DNA of 64,000 nt from Lactuca virosa (GCA_928212115.1 CAKMRJ010003334.1:100813613-100877612); one strand, 5' to 3'; shown: positions 13,835-25,105, numbered from the stretch's first letter. Numbers and translations are program-made. Notes: generated from the sequence alone by a model not told the origin.

Positions 13835-14154
13835 TGTTGGGTCTGGTGTTGCGTCTTTGGGCTCGGTCATAAGTCCATTTAGTTAACCCGGTTTGGGCGG
13901 TCCAACCGTGGATAAACATTAGGGTTAGCATATAAATATTGCATGCATGTATAGCTTTTAGATTGATCGTTCTCATAAATTACTCTGCATTGTAACCCTA
14001 GCACACCTCTACAGTCGAAGTTCTTCATCGAGCTCTTCTGAGGTGTGAGTTATTAATCATTCGACATCATTGATCCATTCTCGTGTTCTTTACTTGATTA
14101 AATATTGTTTTTTCTGTTTGGAATCTATCGATCTACAACTCTTTTATTCCAACA
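13835..14154 (+). repeat. Solo LTR of family C (320 bp)
   Basis: TGTTGGGTCTGG ... TTTTATTCCAACA with perfect 5-bp target duplication GTTAT on both sides (13830-13834 and 14155-14159). It contains a TATA box (ATATAAATA near 13932) followed by TGCATGCATG. No internal sequence is present, so it is a recombined solo LTR. The same family supplies the ends of the insertion at 20053-21425. Confidence 0.9.
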
Positions 14155-14159
14155 GTTAT

Positions 14160-15277
14160 ATATATTAAAATGAAAATGTTTGTATTCGCAAAGTTTATAC
14201 AAATCAAGTTTGTCGAATCTACTTATAGACGTTCCTTCATTAGCCAAAGCATAAAATTAAGCTGGTGTTGTAGGACCTCTTTGTCCCAAGAGGTTGTATT
14301 TGATTAAAATTTAGTATTTGGATATTGGAACAATACAAGTAACATATATTGTAATGAGTTGATATATTGGATATAGTCGTTCATTAAATAATTATTGTGT
14401 TCTATATTAGCATGTTTAATACTTGAATAACTAGGTTATTCTAAATGCCCATAGTCGTTCATAGTTGTGGGAACATCTATGAGGTAAGACTAATATGAGT
14501 GGATTGGTTGATTTTCATGGAGATGAAAATAGCAAGAGCTTCTAACAACTTCATAGGTATTTGATTAGGAGAATAAGAATTAGACCTGAACCGCGTCAAA
14601 ATCACTTTATGGATCGTAGTCATGAGTGGTGTTTTGATCAAGGTTGTATCTTTGTAATCTTAGACATGAGATACATATTTAGGACTTGAAGTATAGGAAT
14701 TATTGTGCTTTGACATGGTTTAACGTTGTTCCGTAAAAGGTAGTCGTAAGGGCCATTGTTGGGTATGATATGAACTACAATGATCATCGTATCTAGTTAG
14801 TTTGGGATTTGTTCCTCTTATTTGTTGAGAGTAAGACATGTAAGGCCTTACTAAAAGGTGAACACTAAATGAGATTGATGGTGATACATATCTCATGTTA
14901 GACATGATGTCTAAGAAAAAGAAATAACTGATACCACACATTTAGTAACAATTATAGCATAGAGCTCATGGACTTTGTTGTTGATAAGATGACACCCTTC
15001 ATATGTTGTTAGGGGCAGTAGCCCTTTGCTAGACGCCAACTACTATCTATGTCAGTCTGTAATGAATATTTTGCAAGTGGTAGATTATTGAATCTGTATG
15101 TTCAAGAATCATTATTGAGTGATGTTGCTAATAATATATGATGTTATAGGTTCACACCTTTATCAAGTTGGTACATTTTTATATTTATTATTAATATGAT
15201 TATTAATAAATAATATCAATTCTTGTATTTTATTAGGGAATAATTATTGTTTTGTGAAAATAATAATTAAAAGAGAG
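14160..15277 (+). other. Family B 3' noncoding region
   Basis: No reading frame of interest. Ends in an AAAAGAGAG purine stretch (15268-15277) that would serve as the polypurine tract of family B. Confidence 0.5.
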
Positions 15278-15832
15278 TATCACTAGTTATTATATCATAT
15301 AGTATGAATTAATAAGTCATGTACAAAGTTTAGGACACTTTTGTTAACCATGATCAAATTAGTGAGTTTGTATACCATGGTAAATAAACTAGCTAGACAT
15401 TTTTTGTCTTCTTGGAGGGCATGACCGAAAGTTCATGGAGCATGGGAAGTTACTTGTTAAACTCCCTCCTCTGTCCCCCATGCTTCTAAAATGCTACCAA
15501 TACTTTATGTTATTATAATCTAAAGGTATGTCTTGCGTGGGAGTATAAAAATGATGCATGTGCTTGCATTTTTTGGCTAGTTTATGCTCTTTCTCTCTTA
15601 CGACCGGAATCATTCTTCTACTCCTCATCACTCTCTCTTTTTTGAAGCTAGTTTAGTGGTTAGAATCTCCCTTGAGTTGTCTCATTTAGTGCTTTATTTG
15701 TGTTAGGTTTTTAAAGGCTTAAGATACTCAAGAACACAAGAAGGAACTAGCATTCCAAGTGCCTGATCTTTATGGTGGATACTTGTAGAGAAAATCATAC
15801 TTTGATTTTTCTATCTTCATCAACTCAGATCA
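15278..15832 (+). repeat. Truncated 3' LTR of family B
   Basis: Aligns with 7842-8630 up to CTATCTTCATCAAC, then stops abruptly at family A sequence. The last roughly 200 bp of the LTR are missing here and not seen elsewhere in the window. Confidence 0.7.
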
Positions 15833-16089
15833 TGTATGTATATTATGTGTAAGCATGAGTACATGTTAGATACATATAGTAGAGCATGTATGTATGCCTA
15901 GAGAATGTAATATTAGATGATAATGTAAGATTAAATGAGGAAGGTAATAATTAAATACCTAAGAGATGTAGAAAGAAATAGAATATGATTATGTGTAATA
16001 TAATCATAAGAGTATGTATGTATTCATGTCTAGAATCTATTGGTATTGTGTAGAATACCTATATGTTAATAGACATATATAGAGATTAA
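15833..16089 (+). repeat. Family A LTR, first copy, left part
   Basis: Aligns with about 50730-50985 (CATGTATGTATATTATG through TATTGGTATTGTGTAGAATACC). The right part continues at 46639 after the Tat insertion. The first 1.3 kb of this LTR, present at 49368-50730, is missing. Confidence 0.8.
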
Positions 16090-16722
16090 TGAGGTACATA
16101 CGTGGTTACCGAGGTATGTACCTCCAAACTACATTCAAGGCACCGCGACACGATTTACCGAGGCATGATTTGTCGAGGCATGTATCTCCGAACCACTTTT
16201 GGAAGACCGATACACGAGTTTCTGAGCTATGCCTACCTAGCCTATTGAACCATGAAAAGGAAGTAATGTTAAGAGAACAAGCATTGTGTACTAGTAACGA
16301 GTTTAGAGCTGATAATCCTGAAAAAGGTCAGGCCGTACAGTACTTAAGGCCACTAACGGTTCTCCAATAACAAACTGACATGACTGGTAACTCCTCTTTA
16401 GCACCGTTCTTGTATGTTCGGCAATGGGAGCATTTGTGAGGATTAGACCCTCGTCTGCATAGTACATTTCAGATCGCCTATGACCGAGATGAGCCAATAT
16501 AAAGAGATCCTCGGTAGGTTGGTACATGTATGAAAAAAGGACTCAAACTTACATTTACACTAATCACTATTCAATCGATCTTTTCCTGACTTTATCATCG
16601 GAGTGTTCACTCGGGATCATTCTCGGTTAACAACTCACTTGTGTGTTGTTATCTCAGGATTCATACCTTCTACATCATCAGCGTTATGGGTTCATCAAGG
16701 GCCGAAATCCGGATACACATCA
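16090..16722 (+). repeat. 5' LTR of Tat element (633 bp)
   Basis: TGAGGTACATACG ... GGATACACATCA. The partner at 46188-46638 is 451 bp; the difference lies mainly in a region deleted from the 3' copy (around 46510-46545). Confidence 0.8.
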
Positions 16723-16724
16723 CG

Positions 16725-16741
16725 TGGCGCCATTCGTGGGA
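16725..16741 (+). other. Primer-binding site of Tat element
   Basis: TGGCGCCATTCGTGGGA two bases after the LTR end. TGGCGCC...GTGGGA is the form usual for Tat-type elements and differs from the initiator-Met site of the other families here. Confidence 0.75.
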
Positions 16742-16751
16742 CATGTAACGA

Positions 16752-18056
16752 ATGGTCACCACCGAAAATCCTACAACCAACGTCAATAACAGTCCAGCCA
16801 CGAGGATGAAACCGTTGGAAGCACAAGGCGAAACACCTCAAATTGTAACAGTAGTGAGAGATACAAGTGTCCCTTCTGGTGAGGAAGAACTGCGAAATAA
16901 GCAAGATATGAGGGACTTTGAGGAGTTCCAACCATTCAAATCCATGAAAAGATCACAGAGGGACAAGGAGAAGAAGCCATCGCGTGAAATAGAAAACGAT
17001 GACCGAGTATCGATACATATGTGGTGTTCAAGTTCAACAACTAGAAAGGAAATGCAAGAAGAAAGCAGGCAATCATACCTGCAAGTAAGACAAAAGCCTA
17101 AAGATTCGCGCGAAAGGGTTAAGAGTACATCAGACCACTGGGAAAGCTAAACTTCGGAAATTCGTTTACTGACGATATAAACGACACACCTATTCCCACG
17201 GGTTTGAAAGGACCTAAAGTGAAGCCATATAATGGCACAGGGGATCCAGACGATCATGTGTCTAATTTTTAGTGGGCAATCAAGATGATTCCTATGAACC
17301 TAAAACTGTGGTTTTTATACTTCGGAGGAACCCTTGACGGGTCAGCCCATTATTGGCTAGTTACTCTTCCCATGAGGAGCATCGACTGCTTCGAGGAGCT
17401 ATGCCAGAAGTTCTGCAACATCTTCATACAACAAAGGAGATTCTAGAAGGAAGCCCATTCCATATTTGCATGCAAACAGAGAGAAGAGGAGTCGAATAAG
17501 GCTTATTTTAAGCGATTCAACGAGATAAGCTGAATAATGCCTACTAGAGACGATTTGATGATCATAGTGGTTATCACATATGGGTTATTAGAAGGAGATA
17601 TCTTTCGTAAGTTAGTAGGACGGGAGTGGAATAGTGTAGAAGAGCTACTAAGGAAAATTAATCGGTTTCTTAGGAAAGAAGATGAGAGCGCAGAAAAAAT
17701 ATGCATCGAGAGAAGGGTGCATCCCCCGAAAAGTATGGAAAGAACCTCGACGTTGGCTCGAACGTTGGGTCGGGAAAACCCCGGAGGGACAATAAGTTAT
17801 TGTCATACAACGCGGTTAGATAAGGGAAGGTACCACAAAAGGCTAACCCCTATAGACATGAAACATATGGCGTAAGACCATAGAAAGAGGTGAAAAAAGA
17901 TAACCGAGGGAAGGCCCATAGAATATACATCCAAGACCCTGATCAGTACTTCGATTTCCACAAAAAGCTAGGGCATGCAACCTCCAATTGCAAAGGTTTG
18001 AAGAAGGAAAAAGATAGAGGTGAAGGGGACCCGACCAAGGAAGTCCCACAGGCTTG
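16752..18056 (+). pseudogene. gag: Tat gag
   Basis: Gag polyprotein of a Tat element. The first ATG after the primer site (16752) opens a hydrophilic Glu/Lys/Arg-rich N-terminus. The capsid core starts near 17205 with PKVKPYNGTGDPDDHVSNF, then LYFGGTLDGSAHYW and CFEELCQKFCNIFIQQRR, the layout of the retrotransposon gag family. Near 17945-17990 FDFHKKLGHATSNC matches a Tat zinc knuckle with its first cysteine replaced by Phe. Stops occur at 17148, about 17270, 17444 and 17531, with at least one frame change. Domain order and neighbours make the call firm; it is not functional. Confidence 0.82.
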
Positions 18057-18149
18057 AAAGGAAGATGTGGTATACGACACCGAAGTGATGATGCAACGGT
18101 TCAGAGATAACAAGCTACCAACAAAGAAGAGAAAGTGAGTTCGGCTGGA

Positions 18150-18680
18150 TTTTTCCCCGAATGATCCCATTCCCCTCAAGCATCAAGGAACCGAACCACT
18201 GATCATCAAAGGTTCAGTCAGTAAGACTCTCATCCACCGAATATACATAGATAATGGAAGCTCAGTCAATATTATATATTCACATTTCTTGGCCCAACTA
18301 CCAGAAACTGTTAAAAGTTTTGTTGAGCCGACCACCTCGACAATATTAGGATTCACTGGACCGGCTGTATGACCTGAAGGGAAAATCTGCTTACCATTCA
18401 CATTGATGGACTATCAGAAGGACTTGCGAAAAACGATATTGGCAAAATTCATCACCATAAAGGCATCTTTGCCATATAACATGCTCTTGGGAAGAACGAG
18501 GTTATATCAGCTACATGCTGTCCCTTTGACAGTGCATGGTTTATTAAAGTTCCCTTCAAAGCATGGCACCATTACTTTACGAAACATACTGATGAGGAGC
18601 GATGAACAGAGCAACACTGCGGAGCCCCCCCCCCCCCAAGAAGCAAAAGGAGGCCAGTGCATCGGTGGAAGACGATGAGG
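18150..18680 (+). pseudogene. pr: Tat aspartic protease
   Basis: Retropepsin-like segment containing HRIYIDNGSSVNIIY (about 18237-18281), in which the usual catalytic Asp-Ser/Thr/Gly triad reads Asp-Asn-Gly. Downstream PYNMLLGRTRLYQLHAVPLTVHG (written here in two parts of one block, about 18475-18540) is the typical second half of Tat proteases. A stop at about 18370 (TGA after GPAV) breaks the frame. A 14-bp poly-C tract at about 18625 lies in the protease-RT spacer and is prone to slippage. Confidence 0.78.
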
Positions 18681-18699
18681 TGATCCTAAGTCTGGAAAG

Positions 18700-19500
18700 T
18701 AGGGAATGAATGATAAGGATCGGGGCAGAGCTACCAAGTAATCTCAAACACGGTTTGAGGAAGCTACTAATAGGGTATGCTGATTTATTCGCATGGAAGC
18801 TGGAGGACATGAAAGGGATCCTTAGGGCTATCATCGAACATCGTTTGAACATAAATCCTACCTTCCCACCAATCAAACAAATGAAGAGGATGATGAAAAG
18901 AGAGCGGAATGATGTCGTGAACCGAGAGGTTGCAGAAGTAGACAACACGGGGGTAGTTCGGGCAACCCAATTTCCGATATGGATTGCAAATCTGGTCCCA
19001 ATGAAAAAAGTGATGGGTCGATGCGAATGTGTGTGTATTTCAACAGCCTAAACAAAGCTTTCCCGAAGGATAGCTACTCGCTCCTAGAAATAGAACAAAT
19101 GATAGAATACTTTGGAGGTCATAAATGGAAGTCATTCCAGGATGCATACAAAGGATATCACCAAGTGCAGATGACGAATGAAGATGAAGATAAAACGACC
19201 TTTTACATGGAAAAGGGAACATTTTGCTACAAGATAATACCTTTTTGATTAAGGAACGTAGGAGAGACGTACCAAAGGCTAGTTTATATGGTGTGGAGGT
19301 ATACGTCGACGACATTGTGATTAAAATCAAGGAAGACAACGAGTGCCTAAGGGATATTGAGGAGACAATGATTCGCTTAAGAGAGACCAACATGAAACTA
19401 AACCCAAAAAATGTGTTTTCGGTGTCCAGAAGGAAAAGTTCTTGGTACACATCATGTCCACTCAGGGGATCGAAGCTAACCCAAACAAAGTCAAGTAGTT
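18700..19500 (+). pseudogene. rt: Tat reverse transcriptase
   Basis: Ty3/gypsy RT. Blocks in order: YADLFAWKLEDMKGI and IEHRLNIN (lead-in), WIANLVPMKK with a frameshift just after, MRMCVYFNSLNKAFPKD, FQDAYKGYHQVQM, then a truncation/frameshift near 19250-19295 and VYVDDIVIKIKED near 19300. The YVDD catalytic pair is present. Frames change at about 19010 and 19290 and the thumb region is shortened. The sequence between GTFCYK and VYVDD is partly lost. Assignment to Tat follows from the second RNase H further on. Confidence 0.85.
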
Positions 19501-20052
19501 GATAAGCACCACAAATCCTAGAACTGTTAGTGAGGTGCAGATTTTGAATGGAAAGATGGCCGCCCTAGGGAGATTCTTGGAAATGTCAGCAGAACAATCA
19601 ATTCCTTTCTTCTAATCTCTCAAAAATTACCTTGGGAAGGGAACCATCATTTGGACGGAGGAGGCGGAGAAAGCCTTGGTAAAGTTGAAAGAAAACCTGG
19701 GAAGGTTCCTACACCGGCCAACCCTAAGTTCGGTGGTCGTATACCTATCTTCCAGTAGGGAAACTATAATCGCAATACTTGTGGCTAAGAGTGAAAAGAA
19801 GCATGTACATGTTTACTTCGTATGTCGGGTTCTACAAGGAGTAGAGCTAAATTATTCTGTTATAGAAAAGCTCATGTTGACATTACTGTATATAAAGAGG
19901 AGGCTGAAAAGCTATTTCCAAGAGCACCCTATCACCATCCTAAAAAATTAGTCCCTCAGACAGATTCTGATGCAACCTAAACGCTTGGGTCGAATGACAA
20001 AGTGGGCCGTCGAGCTAGGGGAATATGATGTTATGTACCAACCAATGGAAAG
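19501..20052 (+). pseudogene. rnh: Tat first (degenerate) RNase H
   Basis: RNase H that follows RT in all Ty3/gypsy elements. Recognisable parts are TVSEVQILNGKMAALGRF, IIWTEEAEKALVKLK, VVYLSSSRETIIAILV, LNYSVIEKLMLTLLY and RMTKWAVELGEYDVMYQP. The expected first catalytic Asp is replaced in the LSSSRE segment, as is common for the degenerate RNase H of Tat elements. Stops lie at 19499, 19615 and 19948. The domain is cut at 20052 by the family C insertion and its tail resumes at 21426. Confidence 0.75.
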
Positions 20053-21425
20053 TGTTGAGTATATTAGATTGCGTCATTGGGCTGTTTTGTTTGTTTCCAT
20101 TATGTTCACGGTATGGGCTTGTCCATTCGTATTAATTATTAGGGTTATCGTATAAATAGTGCATGCATGCACCATAGTTAGTAGTCGTTGATTTAATCCT
20201 TTCTCTGTAACCCTGGCACGCGTCTACAGTAGCAATTCTTTATAGAGTTCTTCGGAGGTTGTGTCTTTAATCATTCGACACCAGTTGATACATCTTGGAG
20301 GAGTGGAGATCTGGTCAACTGACTCTGAGGATGAGGAAGTCCGCAAGCCCACGCATGACAGGGCTTTCGTTGCGAAAGAAGAAAGCTCGAAGTTCGCTGG
20401 AAGGTTTTTGATGGTGACCAATGGCGGGTCAACTGATAGTGGATACGGGGATGCAAATGGAAGAGTAGATGACAAGTGTTTCGCTGCGAAACCTGTCAGC
20501 GAGCAAATCAATGAGTGTGATCAACTGATCAAAAAGGTACACACCATTCTTGAATCTCTTAACATACCTGTATCTAAATATGAAACCGAATTAAACGACT
20601 TAAAATTCACTTTTTCAAGTATAAGTAATAGTCTTAAACAAACTCGTCTAGCGAATGCTAACCTAACTGATGAAATCAACAAGACGTCATCCAAGAGTGA
20701 GGAGCGAAGGATGTGGATTGAGAAGATAGAGTCAGAGTTGTCTAGGTCTAGAGATGAATCAATTTATTTGCAGAGGGATAATTTGTAAATTTTGAAACAA
20801 AGAAACATTTTTTGTTTGATTGCTAAACGTCTTTTTACAAATATTACTCAGTTGCATTTAGATTGTGATATAGGTAAAAAGATCCACAAAATGATCTTGC
20901 CTTTCCTTGAATTCAAGGAAGACGAGATTGATGCTGATTGTTACAAATGTGAATCTATCGTCTCTTCAGACGAAACCTCTGAAGCTTACAGAATTGGACT
21001 GGACAAAATTCAATCCTTTATTAAGTCCAAGGACCATAAGGATATGTTGAAAAACTTGCTCGATGAAAATGACAAATTGAAAATCAAGACCGAAAATGTA
21101 CAAAAATTTGACTCGTTGAATTCCAAGTTAAGTTCAGAAAATAAAATCAATCCTGAAAATACATCTGAATTTGACGAGGACGGTGATATGAGCGAAATAT
21201 TTGCAGAGGATGAGGTTGACTGTTCTAAATTTGTGAAAAACGAACCTGAGATTCGCATTGGGTTTGATATTTGAAGCGAACAGACTCGCATTAGGTCACG
21301 ATCGATTGATTTGGAGCGAGAGGTAAACGATTCGGGGCTGCCTTGATTCTACTTGCATATGATGGTGATTGATTCTTTATTGTTCTTGATATTCCGCATT
21401 CGTCATCTCGGATTTATTCCCAACA
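20053..21425 (+). mobile_element. Family C insertion carrying a gag-like fragment (1373 bp)
   Basis: TGTTGAGTATATTAG at the left, TTTATTCCCAACA at the right, with perfect 5-bp target duplication GAAAG (20048-20052 and 21426-21430). The first 230 bp match the family C solo LTR (TATAAATAGTGCATGCATG; CATTCGACA) and the last 60 bp resemble its tail. The middle is coding-like (20284-21274). No PBS, pol or second full LTR is present. The structure is LTR head, gag piece, LTR tail, as if two internal deletions removed the rest. Confidence 0.8.
20284..21274 (+). pseudogene. Gag-like coiled-coil fragment in family C insertion
   Basis: One reading frame of about 330 codons with a single stop (TAA at 20786-20788). 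The N-terminal part is acidic (STDSEDEEVRKPTH), followed by two cysteine-poor linker blocks with FVAKEE and CFAAKPVSEQINECD. A long Leu/Asn/Lys/Glu-rich region then looks like coiled coil, and PFLEFKEDEIDADCYKCES lies in the second half. No catalytic motif is seen. Position between LTR ends suggests the C-terminal part of a copia-type Gag; this is an inference, and a captured host coiled-coil gene is the alternative. It is much better preserved than the surrounding Tat pol. Confidence 0.5.
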
Positions 21426-21430
21426 GAAAG

Positions 21431-22018
21431 CATGAAGGCTCAAGCCTTAGCAGACTTTCTAACTAAAATACCTAATAAAGGAAAGGCTAGCACATGGGTA
21501 CTGGCGACACCAAACACCAAACCAACTAGGGTTTTCCTAACTCAGCCGAGGAATGACCTGCAAATGCCCTAGATGATGTATACAGATGGGGCTTCAAGCC
21601 ATGACGGTTCGGGAGTGGGTATCATTTTCATTAGTCCAAATGAGGACCGGTTAACCTACATGTTACTTTTCAACTTCAAATGCTCATACAATGAAGCAGG
21701 ATAAGAGGTGTTGCTTGTTGGGTTACAAATTGCCCTGGAAGTTGGAGAACAGAAGGTGCAAGCGTTTGTAGACTCTCGTCTAGTGGAAAACCAAATAAAC
21801 AGGGCTTTTGAGGCTAAGGAGTCCCGCATTGTGACGTACCTAGAGAAAGTAAGAGAGTTGATAAAATTTTTTCAAAATTTTGACATAATCCAGATCCCTC
21901 GATCAAGGAAAAAAGAGGCGTATGTCCTGAGTAAGTTGGTTGTGGTAGTGTTAAACCATCTTTCGAAAAAGGTGCTAGTGGAAGTGCTCCCAAGAAAGAG
22001 TATAAAAGAAGACTCATA
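21431..22018 (+). pseudogene. arnh: Tat second (additional) RNase H
   Basis: The segment resumes with KAQALADFLTKIPNKG, then MYTDGASSHDGSGVGIIF (first catalytic Asp at about 21580), a NEAG*E break at about 21700 (TAA stop), LLVGLQIALEV, VQAFVDSRLVENQINRAFEAKE (catalytic Asp), YLEKVRELIKFF and IPRSRKKEAYVLSKL. This is the RNase H found in addition to the degenerate one in Tat-lineage elements, and it defines the lineage. The usual Asp of the ADALSKL block reads Tyr-Val here. It ends with VLVEVLPRKSI near 22000. Confidence 0.85.
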
Positions 22019-22055
22019 GGAAATAATGGAGTTAAACGAAGAAGTTGGCTAATGG

Positions 22056-23240
22056 ATGGTACCGATGACACAATACCTTCAAAATGACGTGCTACCCGAT
22101 GACGAAAAAGATGCCCGAAAAGTACGAGTTAATGCAGCCAACTATATCATGTACAAGGGTAGGCTATACAGAAAAGGCTATTCGAGCCTGTGGTTGAAAT
22201 GCTTGACTAAGGAAGAAGCCCGACAGGTGATTGAGCAGTAGTGCAGAAGATCCTACGAACAGGGTATTTATCGCCTACCATGACTAAAGAGACAAATGAA
22301 GTAGTTCGTAAATGCCATAATTGCCCAATACATTCCAACATTCTAACCCTACCTCTGGCTCCTATGATGAGTATTTCCAGTCCATGGCCTTTCCTGCAGT
22401 GGAGGATTGATATCGTCGGTCCATTCCCTAAAGCCCAGGAATGGTGAAATTCCTGATAGCTGCCATAAACTGCTTCACAAAATGGGTGGAAGCAGAGCCG
22501 GTTGATATCATATCAGAGAAAATATCGTCAAATTCATGTGGAGGCAAATCGTATGCCGATTTAGGTTGCCTCACACAATTGTAAGTGACAATGGAAAACA
22601 ATTTGCAAATAATTCGTTCAAAAAGTGGTGTCAAGACAAGGGTATTGAGCAAAGTTTCAGGTCAGTATCCCACCCTCAAGCAAACGGGCAAGTAGAAGTG
22701 ACGAGCCAAACAATAGTGAAGGGTATAAAAGCCATGCTAGGAAAGTCAAAGGGGAATTGGGTAGACGAGCTACAACATGTATTATGGTCTTACCAAACTA
22801 CTGTATGAACTCCAACAAAGAAAACACCCTTTAGTCTGGTATACGGAACCGAGGCTATGATATCGATCGAGGTAACTATCCGAATAACCCGGACCACGCA
22901 GCCAAACCTCGAAACCAATTCCACCAACTTAAGAGAGTATATATATTTACTTGATAGAAGACATGAAAATACGGTCATACGTCAGGCCACATACAAGAGT
23001 TTAGTAGAAGGGTATCACAATCAACGAGTAAAGAGAAGGGCGTGTAAGGATGATGATCTGGTGCTCAGGAAGAACGAAGCTACCAGGAAGGCACCTACAG
23101 GGAAGCTAAGTCTCAATTGGGAGGGACCATATAAGGTGTTAGAGGCCAGACACAATGGGGCGTATGTACTGGAAAACATGTAGGGGATGAGACTACCTAG
23201 AACATGGAACATGCATAATTTGCGTGTTTTTCATTTCTAA
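22056..23240 (+). pseudogene. int: Tat integrase
   Basis: Gypsy integrase. The lead-in is YIMYKGRLYRKGYS. The histidine half of the zinc site is deleted near 22230, but the cysteine half KCHNCPIHSN is present (about 22310). The core has QWRIDIVGPFPKA (first Asp), a stop at 22445, then TIVSDNGKQFANNSF (second Asp) and HPQANGQVEVTSQTIV (catalytic Glu), followed by WVDELQHVLWSYQTT and a stop at 22806. The C-terminal part reads TPFSLVYGTEAM, KDDDLVLRKNE and KLSLNWEGPYKVLEARHNGAY, ending RVFHF at about 23238. No chromodomain, as expected for Tat. Confidence 0.86.
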
Positions 23241-23447
23241 GCCAAGGGACACCCCTCGGAAGGACCTAAAGCAACGATGACCCAACTAATAAGAGCAAAA
23301 GAAGGAGTTTTTCTCTTTTTTGTTTATCTTTGAATTGCCTTTCATGAGAAAAAACTTATAAGATTGAATAAATATAGCTGTATTGGACCAACTTATTTCA
23401 ATGAAGTACACTCTTTAGTTTCGCATCAAACTTTCTAAGGTACTAAG
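23241..23447 (+). other. Tat post-integrase spacer
   Basis: Noncoding sequence after integrase containing GGGACACCCCTCGGAAGG, leading into the tandem array. No gene seen. Confidence 0.55.
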
Positions 23448-23832
23448 CCACCATGGTTTTAATACCATGCCCTGTTCATATTAGGTCACTATGACTTGCA
23501 CATCATGTTTCAACCCTTTAAACATACCACCATGGTTATAACACCATGGTCTGGTCATGTTAGGTCCCCATGACTTGTACATCATGGTTCGACCCTTTAA
23601 GCATACTACCATGGTTCTAACACCATGGTCTGGTCATGTTAGGTCACCATGACTTTCACATCATGGTTCGACCCTTAAAACATACCACCATGGTTCTAAT
23701 ACCATGGTCTGGTCATGTTAGGTCACCATGACTTACACATCATGGTTGGACCCTTTAAACATAGCACCATGGTTCTAATACCATGGTCCGATCATGTTAG
23801 CTCACCATGACTCGCACATCATGGTTCGACCC
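23448..23832 (+). repeat. 79-bp tandem repeat, 4.9 copies
   Basis: Five successive units starting CCACCATGG / CTACCATGG / GCACCATGG, each with GGTCATGTTAGGTCACCATG-like middle and GGTTCGACCC end; period 79 bp, last unit cut after 69 bp at 23832. Units carry inverted CCATGGTT...AACACCATGG arms. The array lies in the Tat 3' untranslated region, a known source of satellite repeats in Ogre/Tat elements. Confidence 0.93.
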
Positions 23833-23862
23833 AATTAATTTTGGGATTAATGGTATTAATTA

Positions 23863-25105
23863 ATACCATGAATTATTTGTCATGGTTTCCTAACCCTCCG
23901 GATTTTTGCAATATGGCAAGGATTGAAATCCTTGTCTTCCTCCCCAAGATATGCCATATTTTCGAAAATTAGGGGAAGAGGATTATGTTAAATTATTTTG
24001 ATTAATTTAATTGGATAATCCTGAATTGGTTTAATAAATTAATTAAAGGTTTAATTAATTGGTAATTATTAAATCAATTTCTTTTAAATTTAAATTAAAT
24101 TGTTTTTAATTTCGAAATTTAAAAGATTATAAAACCCTAGTATGTTGAAAAGTTTAAAATACATCCTTATGGATCTTATTATTAATTTAATGATTAATTA
24201 AAAGATAATTAATAAATCCATAAGATGGTTTAAATTTACTTAAATTAAAATTTTAATTTATTAAAAGATTAAACCCTTGGAATTTTAAAAAATTATATTT
24301 TAAAATACACCTTATACTATGTGTAAAATTAAATGTTTAATATTTACTATATGTATAAGACCAAGTCAGTCAAACCACAAGTACGCCTCATTCACGAAGC
24401 CGATTTATAAGGGGGTATAAGGAAACTGCCTAAAAATGGTAGTTCAATGGATGCCCACTCTCACCCACCGCTTCCTTAATTGGTGGAGGGTCGTTAGCCG
24501 AACGGGTTTGATAGGAAAAATAATTCTCATTAATAAGTATAATGAAATCATTAAGTAACAAAATGTTTTTATTAAATTCCCAATCTTAGTTACTTTAGGA
24601 AAAAATGTGAATTTGATGCTAATCCATGAAATTGCACATTACACTTTATAAGTCGTTAGTGGAGCGCGTGTGGCTAACCAACACACTAATATGGGACTAA
24701 TAAACGGTGGTAATGGGTGTCTTGATTTTATCGTTGATTAATGGAGCGTGTGTGGTTAACCGACACATTAAAAGGATATGATAAATGACATCGAGAGTAC
24801 TAAGCTAATTTGCATGGTTATTCACATCTCATTTGTGATCCTCAGCATCCCAGTCACAAAAGTGAGAGCATAATCTGGATTAAACATGTCATTGATTAGA
24901 TTCAATGAATCTCAAATGATCTAGAAGTTTCATGAGATTGAAATTGGTAAATGTTGTACCTACCTAATATAGATTTGAATTTGATTACGGCATCCCTCTT
25001 CAAAGTTCGAATCCAAAATATGGATCCTAGTCTTAATTTAAATTTATGGGTTAATAATTAAGGATTAAAATCAACTAACTTGAATTCTCTTATCTCCTAT
25101 TATAG
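23863..25105 (+). other. 5' leader of copia-2
   Basis: Noncoding. Aligns with copia-1 positions 20-1250, notably GCCTCATTCACGAAGCCG, CCACTCTCACCCACCG and two GGAGCGYGTGTGGYTAACC motifs (24660, 24743). Confidence 0.7.

Noticed and set aside
23448..23832. Possible CRISPR array
   Set aside because: Units are contiguous 79-bp tandem repeats without unique spacers, in plant retroelement sequence.
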